A stretch of 64,000 nucleotides of DNA, taken from positions 62,051,080-62,115,079 of the forward strand of contig CM023538.1 of assembly GCA_013350335.1 (NCBI GenBank), given 5' to 3'. Positions 26,546-39,119 of the stretch are shown one piece after another (within the stretch, counting starts at the first letter, position 1; each line of letters begins with the position of its first letter). The notes under the pieces are model-generated. The model ran no database searches. It was not told the origin of the DNA and saw only the letters and a list, made by a program, of their open reading frames with translations. Made by a program: the position numbers and the translations under genes. Source of the DNA: Chimonanthus salicifolius. Lineage: Eukaryota > Streptophyta > Magnoliopsida > Laurales > Calycanthaceae.

Positions 26546-27449
26546 AGATGTATCGTATTGCTTTCATTGTGTGATGCCACACCTTTCCCTCTTCTTTTCT
26601 TCATAACAAAATTATCATTTTTGGGTTTTTATTTCTTCGCATCTTATTATTTTCAAGTGTAAATGGATCATAGGATTTATATAATTGAGTGCACTTGATA
26701 GGTGATTGCATAAATATGAAGTATATAGAATTTTAGCATCATTTGATAATTTAAGTGATAAGACTTTTGAATTCGATGAGTATAAGTGGTTGATTTTAAA
26801 TATCAAAATCAAAGGATAAGATGCTTAGATGAAAGGTGAAATTTCATATACACTCTATTCATATTATTCTTTTTACATTACAACCTTAAAACAAGACACA
26901 TTTAAAAGATATATGTCTATCAAATCTTGTAGAGGAAGTCTCATTAGAATTTTTTATTTAAAAATTAGGAAGATCCAATTCTATTGGCTTCATAGCATAT
27001 CAAGTTGAGATTTGATTATGCATAGCCAAGATTTGATTTGATAAAAAATGTGGCTTAGAGTCCCACAACCAATCGAGATTTGGAAGTAATTTTTTTTTTC
27101 TTTTTCAAAATTTCTTTGCTTTTTTTTTTTAACTACCGGTGAACAAAAAGGTATCCACGTTCTTTAGAGCGACATCAGACTAACTCACATAGAAGACACC
27201 GGCGGACTTCAGCCTTATTCTCCTTACCCTCTACTCTCTATCGTATCCAGTGAATTTGAATCCATATCCAATTTGAATATATTTTGAGTTGATATCATAA
27301 TTGAACTAAAATCTATACAAAATAACTTTTATTTTTACCGTTTGATTTTTAACTCTTAAAAATTATGATTTTTCAACCTACATTTTTCCAAGAAATATCA
27401 TCTTAAAAATATGTTTTAAATGGACACAACCTAACCTTTTCCACGACAA

Positions 27450-27610
27450 AGCAGCCAGTCCACGTGAAAAGCCATTCAAAAGTGGTGGCCAATGGATGTC
27501 TCTTTCCTCAGTCATTGAGAGACATGAAGACTGACCGTAGAAGATGGACCACTGTCAACAAGTATGGGCCCTTATTCATTGTATTTAGTAATGAGCCTAA
27601 CGTAACCAAA
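27450..27610 (+). repeat. Diverged direct repeat partner of 29365-29500
   Basis: Shares an ordered series of short matches with 29365-29500: CAGTCCACRTGAAA, GTGGCC/GTGGCT, ATGTCTCTTTCCT, GT.ATTGAG.GACA and ATGGACCAC. The two stretches are 1.9 kb apart in the same orientation. The origin is unclear: an old tandem duplication or two copies of a dispersed element. Confidence 0.45.
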
Positions 27611-27689
27611 TGGCTATTTATGTTGTCAAAGATGAGAAAGTTCGTTCTCCATATGACTATTTATGTAGTGAAAAGATGAGAAAGTTCGT

Positions 27690-27849
27690 CCTGATCTGGT
27701 TACCTCCTATTTTAGAAAGTAAAAGATTGTGGATTTGAATTTTCATAGTCTAACTTTTGTGTGTTTTAAGGGTAGTGGACTCATCTGTAGAGGTTTTACG
27801 TTGGGTATCCCATAGTTTTCTACTCGTAAATTTAAAAAAAAAAAAAAAA
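27690..27849 (+). mobile_element. tRNA-like SINE, copy 2
   Basis: Plus-strand copy of the same family as at 34531: degenerate B-box (GATTGTGGATTTGAATTT), then TGTGTTTTAAGGGTAGTGGA, TAGAGGTTTTACGTTGGGTA, TCCCATAGTTTTC and TACTCGTAAATTT followed by a run of about 15 A. Confidence 0.65.
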
Positions 27850-29694
27850 TCCGTTCTGACCTTTTTCTATTTTAAGTTGTTGTCACATAAAATGGAAAAA
27901 TGTTTATAAAAAAGAATTACGATTTAACTACTTCTCAGAAAATAATAAAAAATAATTTCATAAAAATTAATAAAGGAAAAGAAACTGAAACATGGGATTG
28001 AGATGGAAAGGTAACAGCTGAGGAATGACCATAAAAATATTAAAAAATTTAAAGTATAGGAATATCTTAATGGTCTTCCATGAAAAAAATATGATAAAGA
28101 AGGTAAAAACTATAAAAATAAAAATGGGGCATTGCTCATTCAAACTTCTAGTGAATGAGAGATGGATTAAGAGAAGAGAATAAAGAAAGGAATGGTCTTT
28201 CAAAATCTTAATCTCTTAACAATTTTTTTTTTAATATGTGACCTAACTTTGTGGTGATCATAGGTAAAACTTCAGATTTTATGACACCACCCATAGACAC
28301 CATAGATCAGGTTAGGCGTTCCAAAAATTTTGAGGGCAAGATCTCTCACACAAAATGAGAATACCCAATAACTCGAACAACAAATAAAGCGATGAATATA
28401 AAAAAGATGAGAATATCCATCACTTTATCTCAACGTCTCCTTATAATTAATAAATTCTAATAATAATCGGACATAAGAACTATCTCCCATTAAATTGAAA
28501 TATACTATAATGGATAATAGATTAAAATTCTCTATAATGTATTTCAATTCAATAAAAACTGAAGTCTTATTAGTCGCTTCATTTTCTATTTTGATGAGAT
28601 ATTGAAATTTAATAATTTTTTAATAAAAATAGAATATTCAATTGTCACTGTAAGTTACAAATTCACTTTAACACTCTCATCCATAACTTTTCTTAACTAT
28701 TCAATATTGATTCCATTGGTCACATCCAAAGGGGAAAATTTGAAATTTTAATTTAATTTAATATTTCATCAATTTTTAAATTTTATTACGCTTTAATAAA
28801 ATTTGGCATGGCTGTTGTGGTCTCTTTGAGTTTTGACAGAGTGGGCCACAGTTTTCCCAGGCAAGTTCAAACTTGAAAGCTGAGAACATACGACATGTCA
28901 CTTAGTGTTATTATATTTTGCATGGGCTTCACTTTCAGACTTAGTGTTATTATATTTGGGAGCAGACATTCAGAAAACCTTTCCCTACCTACCCATTTTT
29001 TAAAAGTGAAGGAAAATTACTCTTTTGCCTTTTTCATTATTTGAATGAAGGAATTCCTTCGATTTAAGGAAATAGACTGTAGAGTGAGATTTTCAAATGA
29101 ACTCGTTTCTCGACCAATTTCTATAAACACAAATTTTATGAACTCCAAAACTAATTTTAAGTGAAAATGATATAAATTAATATAATAGTATAATAAATTT
29201 CTTAATACAAATCCTTTCTCATTTATTTATTTTCTATTGTCTCAACTATAATAGTATAATATGGTTAATGAGGTCACTTGTGATTATTTAATCAAATCTT
29301 TCCAGTTTGTGGGCTTAAATCAAAATCTTCATTGGACAATGGCCAGCCAATCAGATCCCTAGTGAAAGACAGTCCACATGAAAGTGATCCAAAGAATTGT
29401 GGCTACAGCTATAGATGTCTCTTTCCTTGGTGATTGAGGGACAAGCACCACCTCCATGTTCCAACATGGACCACAATAAAGTTTGGGCACATTTAGTTTT
29501 AAGATAAGACCACTCCTGCCCTTTTATTAAAATAGTCAACCCAACTAGAAAATCTAAGAATATAAATCTCATAAAATTTAGACTTTATGAGAAAATAGTT
29601 TTAAAATAATTTAAGACTATTTTTTCATTCAGAACGTCAAATTAGATCACTAAAATTAAATTTTTAATCAGCTTCTCGATGAAATCACTGAATT

Positions 29695-29805
29695 ATTTCA
29701 AAATTTTATTTGAAATTACTATTTTGTCCTTAATTTTGTGTAGAAAAATTGTCTTTTTTTTTTAAATTAAGGGGTAAAATAGTAATTTTCACACAATTTT
29801 GAAAT
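29695..29805. repeat. Short foldback element with about 42-bp inverted arms
   Basis: The left arm ATTTCAAAATT...GAAATTACTATTTTG and the right arm, read in reverse, ATTTCAAAATTG...AAAATTACTATTTTA match over about 42 bp, separated by a short T-rich loop. It is MITE-like; the family is not determined. Confidence 0.6.
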
Positions 29806-30899
29806 GAAGTATCTATTAAAAGAAAAGTAGAGTATCTAAATTGCCATCATTTTTCTAAATGCTTTGGTAAGATAATGAAAGGGTAAAATGGACAATACCC
29901 TGAATTTCTTATCTCGTTATGGAAATACCCTAAATCCCTTATCTAGTTAAAAAAAATGTTCGTAAGAGGATCGCTATCCCTAAGATACTATAATACTGGT
30001 AAATTTCATTTTATGTAATTATCAAATATAAAATACTGAACTATATTAAATTTCAAATATAAATCAATATATATTGATCATCGCGAACGCATGATGCATC
30101 AGCATATTGTAGTTGATATGTGACAGTATCGGTCAAGAAATATTTTCTTGAAAAATGGAAAACACATTTTAAACATATTTTTATTCAAAAGTACTTTCTC
30201 CATTGTGTGATCCATATTTCTCGGAACCCATATTCTCATTTTTTTTTTTTTTCAATATTTGATTTTGTGTTAATTATATCTGATTTTTCTTTCTATGATT
30301 CATATTTTTCAAAATTTTCTTTCTCTTTTTCTTGTCTCGACTGTTGTGCTGAGAATCGGATTTTTTTTCACAACATTATAATTTTCAACTTGATTGAAAT
30401 TTGTAAATAAGCTCGGATTGAAAATTTTTTACTGAACTTTTTTAGTCTAAAATATGGGCTAACTTTTTTTCAATTTTTTAATCGACTGAAATTTTTTGTT
30501 GTCATCAAATATAAAAATTCAACTTGGTCAAAATTTATAAGTGAGTTCAAAACTAAATTCTATTTCCATTTTTTATTATTTTGAGGTCAAAAAGTTTCAT
30601 CTAAAGTTTTTTCCAGTCCAAAAGCTCAATTACAAATTTCTGATAACATGGATTTTTCGATATTTACATCAGATAAAAGCCAGTCTAATATAAAAAAAAA
30701 AAGGCCAGGACAATAATTTTGGTGACTGAAAAAATTTCGGTAAAAAGTTTTTAGTTTGGCACTCAGTTACAAATTTCAATCAAGATAAATTTTCAGTCTA
30801 TTATTAAGACAAAAAGGTCGAAAATTAAAAATTAAAAATTAAAAATCTGAAAAAGAAATTTTAATCATAAAAGATGTTGGAGAGTATTTTTTGAACAGC

Positions 30900-31027
30900 A
30901 AGTTTATCTCATGCTGCATTAAATTTTAATGAAATTCCATTTTTGCCCTTACTTCTCTCATTTCCTCTTTTAAAGGTAAGGGTATTATAAAAATTTCATT
31001 AAACTTTAGTGCAACATGAGGTAAAGT
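30900..31027. repeat. Foldback MITE-like element with about 50-bp inverted arms
   Basis: The left arm (GTTTATCTCATGCTGCATTA...TTTTGCCCTTA) is mirrored by the right arm (TAAGGGTATTATAAAAATTT...GCAACATGAGGTAAA), with some 25 bp between. No target duplication was resolved. Confidence 0.6.
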
Positions 31028-31208
31028 CGTGGTATAAAAATTACATCGAAAATAATCATATCTGATAAATGTAAAATCAGATATTGAAAAAAAAAATTTG
31101 AATTATAGAGAGAGAAAGATTTTGAGTCTCCATGAGGAAAGAGAATTTCTATGGGTTATTCATTGATAGGCAAAATAGGAAAATAGAAAAAGAACAGTAT
31201 TTTCTTTG

Positions 31209-31880
31209 TACCTTCGAACGATGACTATCAAGTGAGATTTTCAAACGAGACCGTTTCTCGATCAATTTTTACAAATAATATATCAAAATTCATCTACTCT
31301 AAATTTTATAAATTTCGAGATAATTTTAAGTGAAAAGGATATAGTTTTGGGCTTCAAAAATTGAACTCAAAGAATTAAGGAAAAATAGTCTTCCCTCTTA
31401 ATTCTTTGGGTACGATATTTGGAGTCCAAAACTAAACAATTTTTACTTAAAATTAGTCTCAAAGTTCATAAAGTTCAGAATAAATGAATTTTGATACCTT
31501 GTTTGTAAAAATAAGTCAAGAAACTGCCTCACTGTCAATGGTAACCTTTGCGCGTATGGCTCACATTTCTCGAACTATTTCTACAAATAAGTTATCAAAA
31601 TTCATTTATTCTGAATTTTATGAACCCTATAACTAATTTTAAGTGAAAATTGTATATTTTTGGACTTCAAATATCATACTCAAATAATTAAGAGAGAAAA
31701 CTATTTTTTTTAATTTTTTGAGTACAATTTTTTAAGTCCAAAGTTATACTATTTTCTCTTAAGATCAATCCTAAAGTTCATAAAATTTAAAATAAATAAA
31801 TTTACTACCTTATTTATAAAAATCAATCGAAAAACAACCTCACTTACTTGGAAATCTCAGTCGACAACCATTATTCCGAA
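31209..31880. repeat. Double foldback: four alternating inverted arms
   Basis: Arms of 140-180 bp alternate in direction: about 31209-31390, 31391-31533, 31545-31705 and 31715-31880. Each carries the core TATCAAAATTCATYTAYTCT...CTAATTTTAAGTGAAAA or its reverse complement. The outermost ends pair best with each other (CCTTCG...GAGATTTTC against its complement at 31850-31880). A single half arm occurs at 29070-29165. It is non-coding; transcribed, it would form long hairpins. Confidence 0.65.
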
Positions 31881-33999
31881 GATGAATAGAATCATTTTTT
31901 TTCCTTTGGCAAAATGGTAATTTAAGGAAAGCCCGGGTGGCTGGTCCTAAAATATTCTAAATAATGTTTGAGGTGCGACACGAGCGGGGCAATGCTTTCC
32001 ACGCGTGTACAAGTTTGAGTTGGAAAACAGTCAGTCCCCAGAATCACAGAGATTCCTTTGGCGCGTGTCCTTTTCAATTTCTCTGTCTCTCTGTCTATTT
32101 TATTATCATATGGGTCCCATTTTTAGCAAGCCGTTAAAAAATGTTTCTTTCTCTCTATTTTATTATTACATGGGTCTCATTTTGTTGGCCTAAGTTAGGC
32201 ATAAATTTGTTAACTAAAAGTAAAATAAAATAAAGCTAAATAAGATTGCTTACTATCTTATAAAAATGTATTCAATTCAACTAAATTTGATTCTATTTAA
32301 AAATATCCATATAAATTTTAGTTTGTCTTAGTTCTTTTTTAAAACTATTTATCATTTTTTATCTATCTTATTATAAAAATTCAAATTAAGCCAGATTTAT
32401 CCAATTAATTAAATTGAGATTTGGATCACTTTAGAGTAGTGTGAGACTTAAAAATCAATGTCAAATCAATTAAAATTAAACACACCTGACACAATATCTT
32501 AGTTTGGTAGATATAGATTGCATTCTTTGGATCATTTTAACTTACTTAATATCTAGTTAAATTAAAAATGGTTGTTTAAATTTTTAAAAATAAAATAAAT
32601 ATAGAGTGGTTTAATTGATCCTTTCATAAATTTCACATATATAGCAAATACTTATATAAAATATGATCAAATTATGAAAATAAAAGTAAAAGTTACTGTA
32701 GTTTACTGGTTAAAATACCTATTTCTCATATAATTGATCTTAATGTTTAAAAAAATTATAATTGATCATTTTTTTGGTAATGAAAAATATTTTTGAGATA
32801 TTTTATTTAATAAGAATAATCCCTCAAGCCCACATCACTTATCTGAAAATTATGACAATTAAAAAAAATCAGAATTCTAAAAATTACATCCAACCCATAT
32901 TCCAAGGATTCCCCAATTAGGCCCCACCTCAAGGAAAGATTCCATCAACTTGAAGATTCCTTAAAAGAAGAGTCTGACAAAATTAAATAAACATTATGTG
33001 AGTGTCTTTCTCAAAGTGGTCCCATCAAAGTCGTCTACATTTTAAAGGCTCAACCCCTCGGAAATCTAAGAGTCTCATAAAAAAAAGGGGGAATAATTTA
33101 GAGACGGTCAAAAGGATTTGCGTTTTCTTGGAAATTACCGTATTGTACTTATCAGTGTGATTCGGACGTCAGAGAAAAATATTTTTATCTTGTTTGGAGT
33201 ATCGAATCGATGGGACAATTATTCGTGCTTAAATTTCATTCTTCCACGTTTTGTAAATCTCGTGTTTGAATAAAGATTTTACTCATGTCTAAATTATTCT
33301 CTTAAAAAAATTGTTGAAATTAATATATTTTAATTATTTTAAAAATTCACAAATAACAAAATTAGTTAAATTTGGTCAGATTAGTTGACCTAGACTCATA
33401 TCATTTTTCTAAAAATAATTTTTCTTAGTGGTTTAAAAAAATAATTTATAAATACAATTAAACTCAGGACTTTCAATTTCATAAACAAATTTCTGATCAT
33501 AAAAAATATATAATTAATATTTTAAATTTAAATAAATATAATTTTTTTTTTGTTCTGATCAAAATTTAAAACTCAATTTCTCTCAATAAAAATAGGAGAC
33601 CCTTAATCAAATTCCAAGTTTAAGTCTTGATAACACAAATATTGTCAAGGTTGTAAAACAATTACAAGTCAAGATGCATGAAAATTGAGATTCAAAGTAA
33701 TTTGAAAGGAAAAAAAAACTAAATGTACTGACAGTTAAAGAGATTATACCGCCTCGATTAACTCATGTGGTAAAAAATAGTTTTACCACCACTAACACAT
33801 GATCCAAATGAGGATTGTGGGGTCTATTTTTATGCCACGTGTCAATATTAGAGACTTTAGAGAATCTGAATTAGTGGAGCTATTTTTGCTCCAGCAGTTG
33901 CGAAGCAACTTCCACTGAATTCTTCCAAATTTTGGAATCTTACCTTGAACAGTCAACTCATAATTAAATCCTATCCAATTTCCATTTGAGTTTTGTACA

Positions 34000-34136
34000 T
34001 CTCAAGAATCGTGAGGTCATGGGTTAAAGTCTCTATATCTAATCTTGGTGTGTCTTAGAAGTAGGAGTTCACTCGTAGAGATTTTACATTGAGTATTCCG
34101 CAGTTTCCCACATGCAAATTAAAAAAAAAAAAAAAA
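34000..34136 (+). mobile_element. tRNA-like SINE, copy 3
   Basis: Plus-strand copy with GAGGTCATGGGTTAAAGTCT in the B-box position, then CTTGGTGTGTCTTAGAAGTA, GTAGAGATTTTACATTGAGT, TCCGCAGTTTCCCACATGCA and AATT plus a 15-A tail. Confidence 0.6.
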
Positions 34137-34530
34137 TTAATTTTTTTCAATTTGTAGTAATAGAATTATTATGTGTCAATAGCTTCCAACCTTCAAATAG
34201 TGATGTATTTCATAACTAAGATATAACATAAATAATCATTAAAATAGATTAATATTTTTTTGATGACCGAAGGTGTTCACCTATAAGGGACTTTATCCAA
34301 CTAAATCTTTAAGACATGTGTACATCTCTCTATACACATATGAGGTTCAAACGATGAGAAATAATTCCATAGAGAGTAGCTCAGAGGGATTTGAAAATGA
34401 ATCGAATTCAAAACCTTCCTTCATGAGTAGAAGTTCTTGATTGTCATAATTAATATTCATAATTATTTAGTTTATTAAAATGATTTTTAAAAGTTCAAAA
34501 TTAACAGATTGAATAATAAAGTACAATTAT

Positions 34531-34691
34531 GTAGGATTCAACTGGTTGTCTCCCGCCTAAAAAAGCGAGAGGTTGCGGATTCGAATCTCCATGGAATAAT
34601 CTTAGTGTGCCCTAGGGGTAGTGGGCTCACCCATATGGATTTTACGTTGGATATCCCGTGATTTCCTACACGTAAATTCAAAAAAAGAAAA
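34531..34691 (+). mobile_element. tRNA-like SINE, copy 4 (best preserved)
   Basis: A-box-like GGATTCAACTGGTTGTCTCC and B-box-like GGTTGCGGATTCGAATCTCC are spaced as in a tRNA gene. The shared body follows: CTTAGTGTGCCCTAGGGGTA, GTGGGCTCACCCATATGGAT, TTTACGTTGGATATCCCGTG, TTTCCTACACGTAAATTC and A-rich. It lies about 240 bp upstream of the duplicated ProDH segment. It is a SINE head, not a functional tRNA gene. Confidence 0.7.
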
Positions 34692-35091
34692 GAACATTGA
34701 AATTCTTTGTTACAATAATAGCCTCACAAATGCAGTCTCATAAGACTTACATAGGATTTTTAATAAATTTGGTATTAAATGTTAGTTTAATGTCATTTTC
34801 AATCTTTAATCAAAGCAAGGATAGGAATAGTTCTAATAAATACACTTTAAACATTATTTTATAATCTCACTTTAATTTATAAAAATAAATAATTTAATGA
34901 TTTTTGATATACGACTTCCATCCACTACTTTTCTATTTTTATCCCTCTTATCAGGGATCACAGTCAGCACCATGTTGGATCCTCCACAGCTCCAGCAACA
35001 TCTTCTGGATATGTTTTATCCAATGTCCCAAAATGTCCCTGACAGAACTGTAATTCCACAATTGCCCTCTCAGATCCAACTGTCAGCTCCC

Positions 35092-35188
35092 TTGTTTTCT
35101 ATTTAAACCTGTTTCACTTTCATCACCTCCACCACCTCATTCAATTCAAGGAAAAGGATAGCTTTCAAAGGATTTCCACAGAAGAGAA
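35092..35188 (+). promoter_or_regulatory. Core promoter and leader of proline dehydrogenase
   Basis: TTTTCTATTTAAACC at about 35095-35108 is a TATA-like box, followed by CT/CA-rich leader sequence to the ATG at 35189. I looked for ACTCAT, the element linked to proline and hypo-osmolarity induction of Arabidopsis ProDH, and saw none in the 250 bp upstream. The same region is recognisable, diverged, at 39930-40040 before the pseudogene. Confidence 0.5.
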
Positions 35189-38100
35189 ATGGCCATCAGA
35201 TTCTCCCCAAAATTCCTGAAAAATCTCAGATTCTACAACTCTACATCTGCTTCAATCGCCGCCGCTGCCGGTAATTTGCTCCAGAAACCCACACCGACCG
35301 TCCTAAAACCCGAAACTCCGGTGGTCGATCATTTAAATTTCGATGACGGAGAGAAGCTTTTTGCCGCCATGTCAACCTCCCAACTTCTGAATTCCACATT
35401 CAATCTTCATCTCGCGTCGTTCGATCCGATCGTCGACGTGGGAATTCGGGTCATGAGATCAAGTCTCATGGAGAATAAGCTTGTTAGAGGGATTCTGATG
35501 GAAATGATAAAGAGAACTGTTTACAGTCATTTCTGCGCCGGAGAAGATTTGGAAGAGGCAAGTGTAACTCTTCAGAGACTTTGGGATATTGGGTTGCGGG
35601 GAATTCTTGATTATGGGCTTGAAGATGCGAGCGACAACCATGGGTGTGATCGGAATTTGGAGGAGTTCTTGAAGACCGTCGTGGTTACGTCGATGCTTCC
35701 GCCATCTTCAGTAAGCACACTGATCACCTTGGTTTGCTTTCGATCTGTTCTAGTTTGATCCATTCATGTTCTTCAGTTTTAAACATAAGAAAAATCCATT
35801 TCCTTTGGTTTATTTCTTTTCTCTTGGCCTTTTCTTTCTTTTTCCCCACCTTTCTTTAATTTTTCTTTCAGTTCTTAGCTAGCTATGAATCTTCTAACTG
35901 ATGATAATTCCAGATTTTTGTCTTCATATTTCTTTTGTTTTTTCGCCTCATGTGTTCTGAAATGGAAAATCAAGTACTCTTTTTGGAAAAATCTTCTGTA
36001 CTCTTTTCTTTTTCTGTCTTAAAGGTTTTTTTTTTTAATATAAATGAATTTGTCCTAGTAGGGAAGGATCTCATTCCCATCCTTTCTGGAGTTGATGTTC
36101 ATATTTAGATTTGAAAAGTTATTTTTCATAGCCTGATTGTCTATCCAATTTCTTATTTAGTGTTTTTCTTTTATAATTTTGAATTTAAAAGTTGACCCAT
36201 GTTCCAAAATCACATACTGTTGCTACTTTGTATAGTAAATTCACAGGATTTTGATGGTTTGGGTCCAATTATTTGAGTAAATAAATAGATAAAGTAGTAG
36301 GTAAGAAGAAAAAAATTCTCTGTGGCAATTTTGGAAATGTTTATTTAAATTTGGATTCTGAAAAGAGTTGGTATCTTAGAAACAGTTGTTGGATACCTTT
36401 TTTGAATACTTTCCTTTTATTTGCTACGGATGATCAATTTAAGCACAAATCAGTTGGGTTGGCAGATGCTAGATGCCATGAATCGATCCAACTAAGAATG
36501 ACTTATTTAGTGGGAAGTAATTCTGTTTCAAATCCAATTTAGACATGAGAAACTTGGGAACAAATCTGATTCCATATCTGGATTTGATTGACAAAGCCCA
36601 TCTGATTTTAAATTTCAAAAAAGAAAAAAGAAAAATCAACTAAGTATTTCTTATCATCATTTCTCATTGATTTAGGGTGAAATTTTAAAAAGTTAAAGAG
36701 TCCAGAGTTCGATTCCTACTTCACCTCATAGGGTCATATCCCATATAGTTATCGTGTGTGTATGGGTAGGAGATTTGCACATACTCCAAATATTAGTCGG
36801 GGGTGATATAAGAGGGCTGGATACCTTGGTAAAAAAATTATGATTTTAAATCTTCAATGTCTAAACCTCTTTTTTCTTCTCTCTCGCATGGCACTTGAGA
36901 AAAGAGCTAAATATGTGAGTTTCTTTGTGATAGGTGAGCTTTGCTTGTGTGAAGATCACTGCCATTTGCCCGATTGCATTGCTGGAACGAGTGAGCAATT
37001 TACTTAGATGGAAGCATAAAAACCCTTCATTCAATCTCCCATGGGAGATTGATTCATTGCCAGTTCTCTCCGATTCAAGTCCTCTCTATCATGTCAGTGA
37101 AGAACCAGCCCCTCTATCCGAAGAGGAAGAACGTGACCTCCAATTAGCCTACCAACGACTCTTGAAACTCTGTGAAAAATGCCATGAAACCAGTCTACCT
37201 TTGCTTGTTGATGCAGAATACACATCGGTGCAGCCGGCTATAGACTACCTCACATATACGGCTGCAATTCAATTCAACAGAGACGACAACCCAATTGTAT
37301 ATGGAACGATACAAGCGTACTTGAGGGATGCGAAAGACAGACTGGTTAAAGCCATTGAAGGAGCAGAGAGGATGGGAATTTCAATGGGGTTCAAGTTGGT
37401 GAGAGGAGCTTACATAACTAGAGAAACAGAACTGGCTCATTCTCTGGGTATGTCTTCTCCAGTTCATTCTTCCATCCAAGGCACACATGAATGCTACAAC
37501 GAATGTGCGGTGTTCATGATTGAACAGATTGCTAAAGGCCATGGATCTGTTGTTCTTGCAACTCATAACAAAGAATCAGGTTAGGACACCAATTCATGAA
37601 AGATTTTTCTCTTGTTAGGTAGCTGTTTACTTTGGATAGAACTCATTACCATTAAGACCATCATTAGCAAGTGCCAATTTTCCATCCATTTGAGGTTGGG
37701 TTCTTCTAGTTTTTTCATTTCCATTATGTCCCATAAAAAATCATATATATTCGTATCCTCTAAAGTAATGGGTTATTATTCTATCTTTTAATGACGTCCA
37801 TCTCAACTTGTGCTTTGACCTATACTTTTTTTTTTTGGTAAAGAAAGAACTGCGAAGGACATTTAATACTTAAATGGGTCACTCATTATTATTGGTTTTG
37901 ACATGTAGGGAGAGTTGCAGCTGCAAAAGCAGAGGAGCTAAGCATTGCAAAGGGAAATCAGAATCTGCACTTTGCCCAACTGAAGGGAATGGCAGATGGG
38001 CTTTCTCTTGGTTTGCGAAATGCAGGCTTCAATTCGAGCAAATACTTGCCCTTTGGACCAGTGGAGAAGGTCATGCCTTACCTTCTTAGGAGAGCAGAAG

Positions 38101-38381
38101 AGAACAGAGGTCTCCTGTCTGCATCGGCATTAGATAGACAACTAATGAGGTAATGAAATCTTACAATATTAAGATGAAAATGCAAAGAAAAAATGATAAA
38201 ATTCATTCTATTTTCCCCCCAATAGATGGTAATCAGATGTCTGAAACTTCACACTGCTATGGTTAAAATTACGGCCATCTGGTCTCACCATGTTTATGTT
38301 TTTTTCTTTTGCAGGAATGAAGTGAAAAGAAGATGGAAGGTTGCAATCATGGGAGGGGAGGTGGCCAATGTAACAACCTAG
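35189..38381 (+). CDS. ProDH: Proline dehydrogenase, mitochondrial
   Basis: Oxidises proline to pyrroline-5-carboxylate, passing electrons through FAD to the respiratory chain at the mitochondrial inner membrane; first step of proline breakdown. Four exons, 35189-35710, 36934-37579, 37909-38149 and 38315-38381, join in phase to 1476 bp and 491 residues, close to the roughly 500 of plant enzymes. The N-terminus (MAIRFSPKFLKNLRFYNS) is basic, serine-rich and amphipathic, as in mitochondrial presequences. Barrel motifs: LPLLVDAEYTSVQPAIDYLT, VYGTIQAYLRDAKDRL, KLVRGAY (residues 328-334) and, at 436-458, LPFGPVEKVMPYLLRRAEENRGLL with the substrate/FAD-site arginines. Splice sites are GT-AG. It ends convergent with AAPT, and a decayed tandem copy starts 1.7 kb downstream. 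The first intron contains a roughly 150-bp insertion absent from that copy. Confidence 0.96.
36683..36832 (+). mobile_element. Insertion in ProDH intron 1, possibly SINE-like
   Basis: Comparison with the second copy's intron shows matching sequence up to AGGGTGAAATTTT and again from about 36890. Most of the stretch between is absent at the equivalent point of the other copy. It contains a B-box-like AGAGTTCGATTCCTAC and ends in GGTAAAAAAATTATG. No clear A-box or target duplication. Confidence 0.35.
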
Positions 38382-39119
38382 TCTGCTGTTGTCTGATTCA
38401 ATGCTTGTGAAATATGGCCAAATGGAAATGGAATAGATGTGCTGCTGATTGATTGCATCAAAGAAGAATTGCAATCTAAGATGTTATTCCTTTTTTCATG
38501 TATAAAGCAATGTTCTTTGACAAGAATTTGCTATGAGGCGGCCGCCGCCTTCTTTTTTTCTCTTCTCGCTCAGTAAATCTGTTCTACCAAAAACTTAGAA
38601 ATGTAATTATTGAGTAAATTTACGGTGTTTTTCCAAATTTTCAGCAAATCTGTGACTCAATTGGCCGTAAATCATATGGTGTTTTTTTAAGACCAAGGTA
38701 TTTAGGTTTCTCATCTACCTAATCTTTGAGTACGTGTAAAGCTCTCAATCTGCATACGTCGAATGCAGAACAATCGTTTAAGATATGGTTTTGCCCATTA
38801 AAATTGTAACTCAAGACATATCATCTCTGTTACTATCAGAAAATTTGATGGCCACAAATAGGCATCAGTTAGTTTGGTTCCTGCAAGTGTTCATTGGTGA
38901 AAAGGGTCCAAGGAGCAAACCTCTGTATAAGATGGGTCAAATGGTTTTCAATAATTCAGGTAAAAGGTTTAGTTTATACCTTCAGCAAATTACTATAAAA
39001 CTACAAGAAATTTTGAATTTAAAAAACACGGTAAAATGGGGACATTTCAATGATTTTCACGAAGAGACAGAGAATAAAATTTTGGCTACCAACCATTAAT
39101 AAAAATTTGGAATAGACTT

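Larger units (their letters stand above)
22471..34927. other. Gene-free intergenic region
   Basis: About 12.4 kb between the cysteine oxidase stop and the proline dehydrogenase promoter. Open frames are short, AT-rich and resemble no family I recognise. Content is transposon-derived: one solo LTR, a truncated LINE, at least five tRNA-like or SINE-like pieces and several foldback elements, listed separately. Between 32.2 and 33.9 kb I see only AT-rich DNA. Confidence 0.7.

Noticed and set aside
34531..34605. Possible tRNA gene (A- and B-box-like motifs)
   Set aside because: The acceptor stem cannot be formed, and the sequence continues into a repeated SINE body with an A tail.
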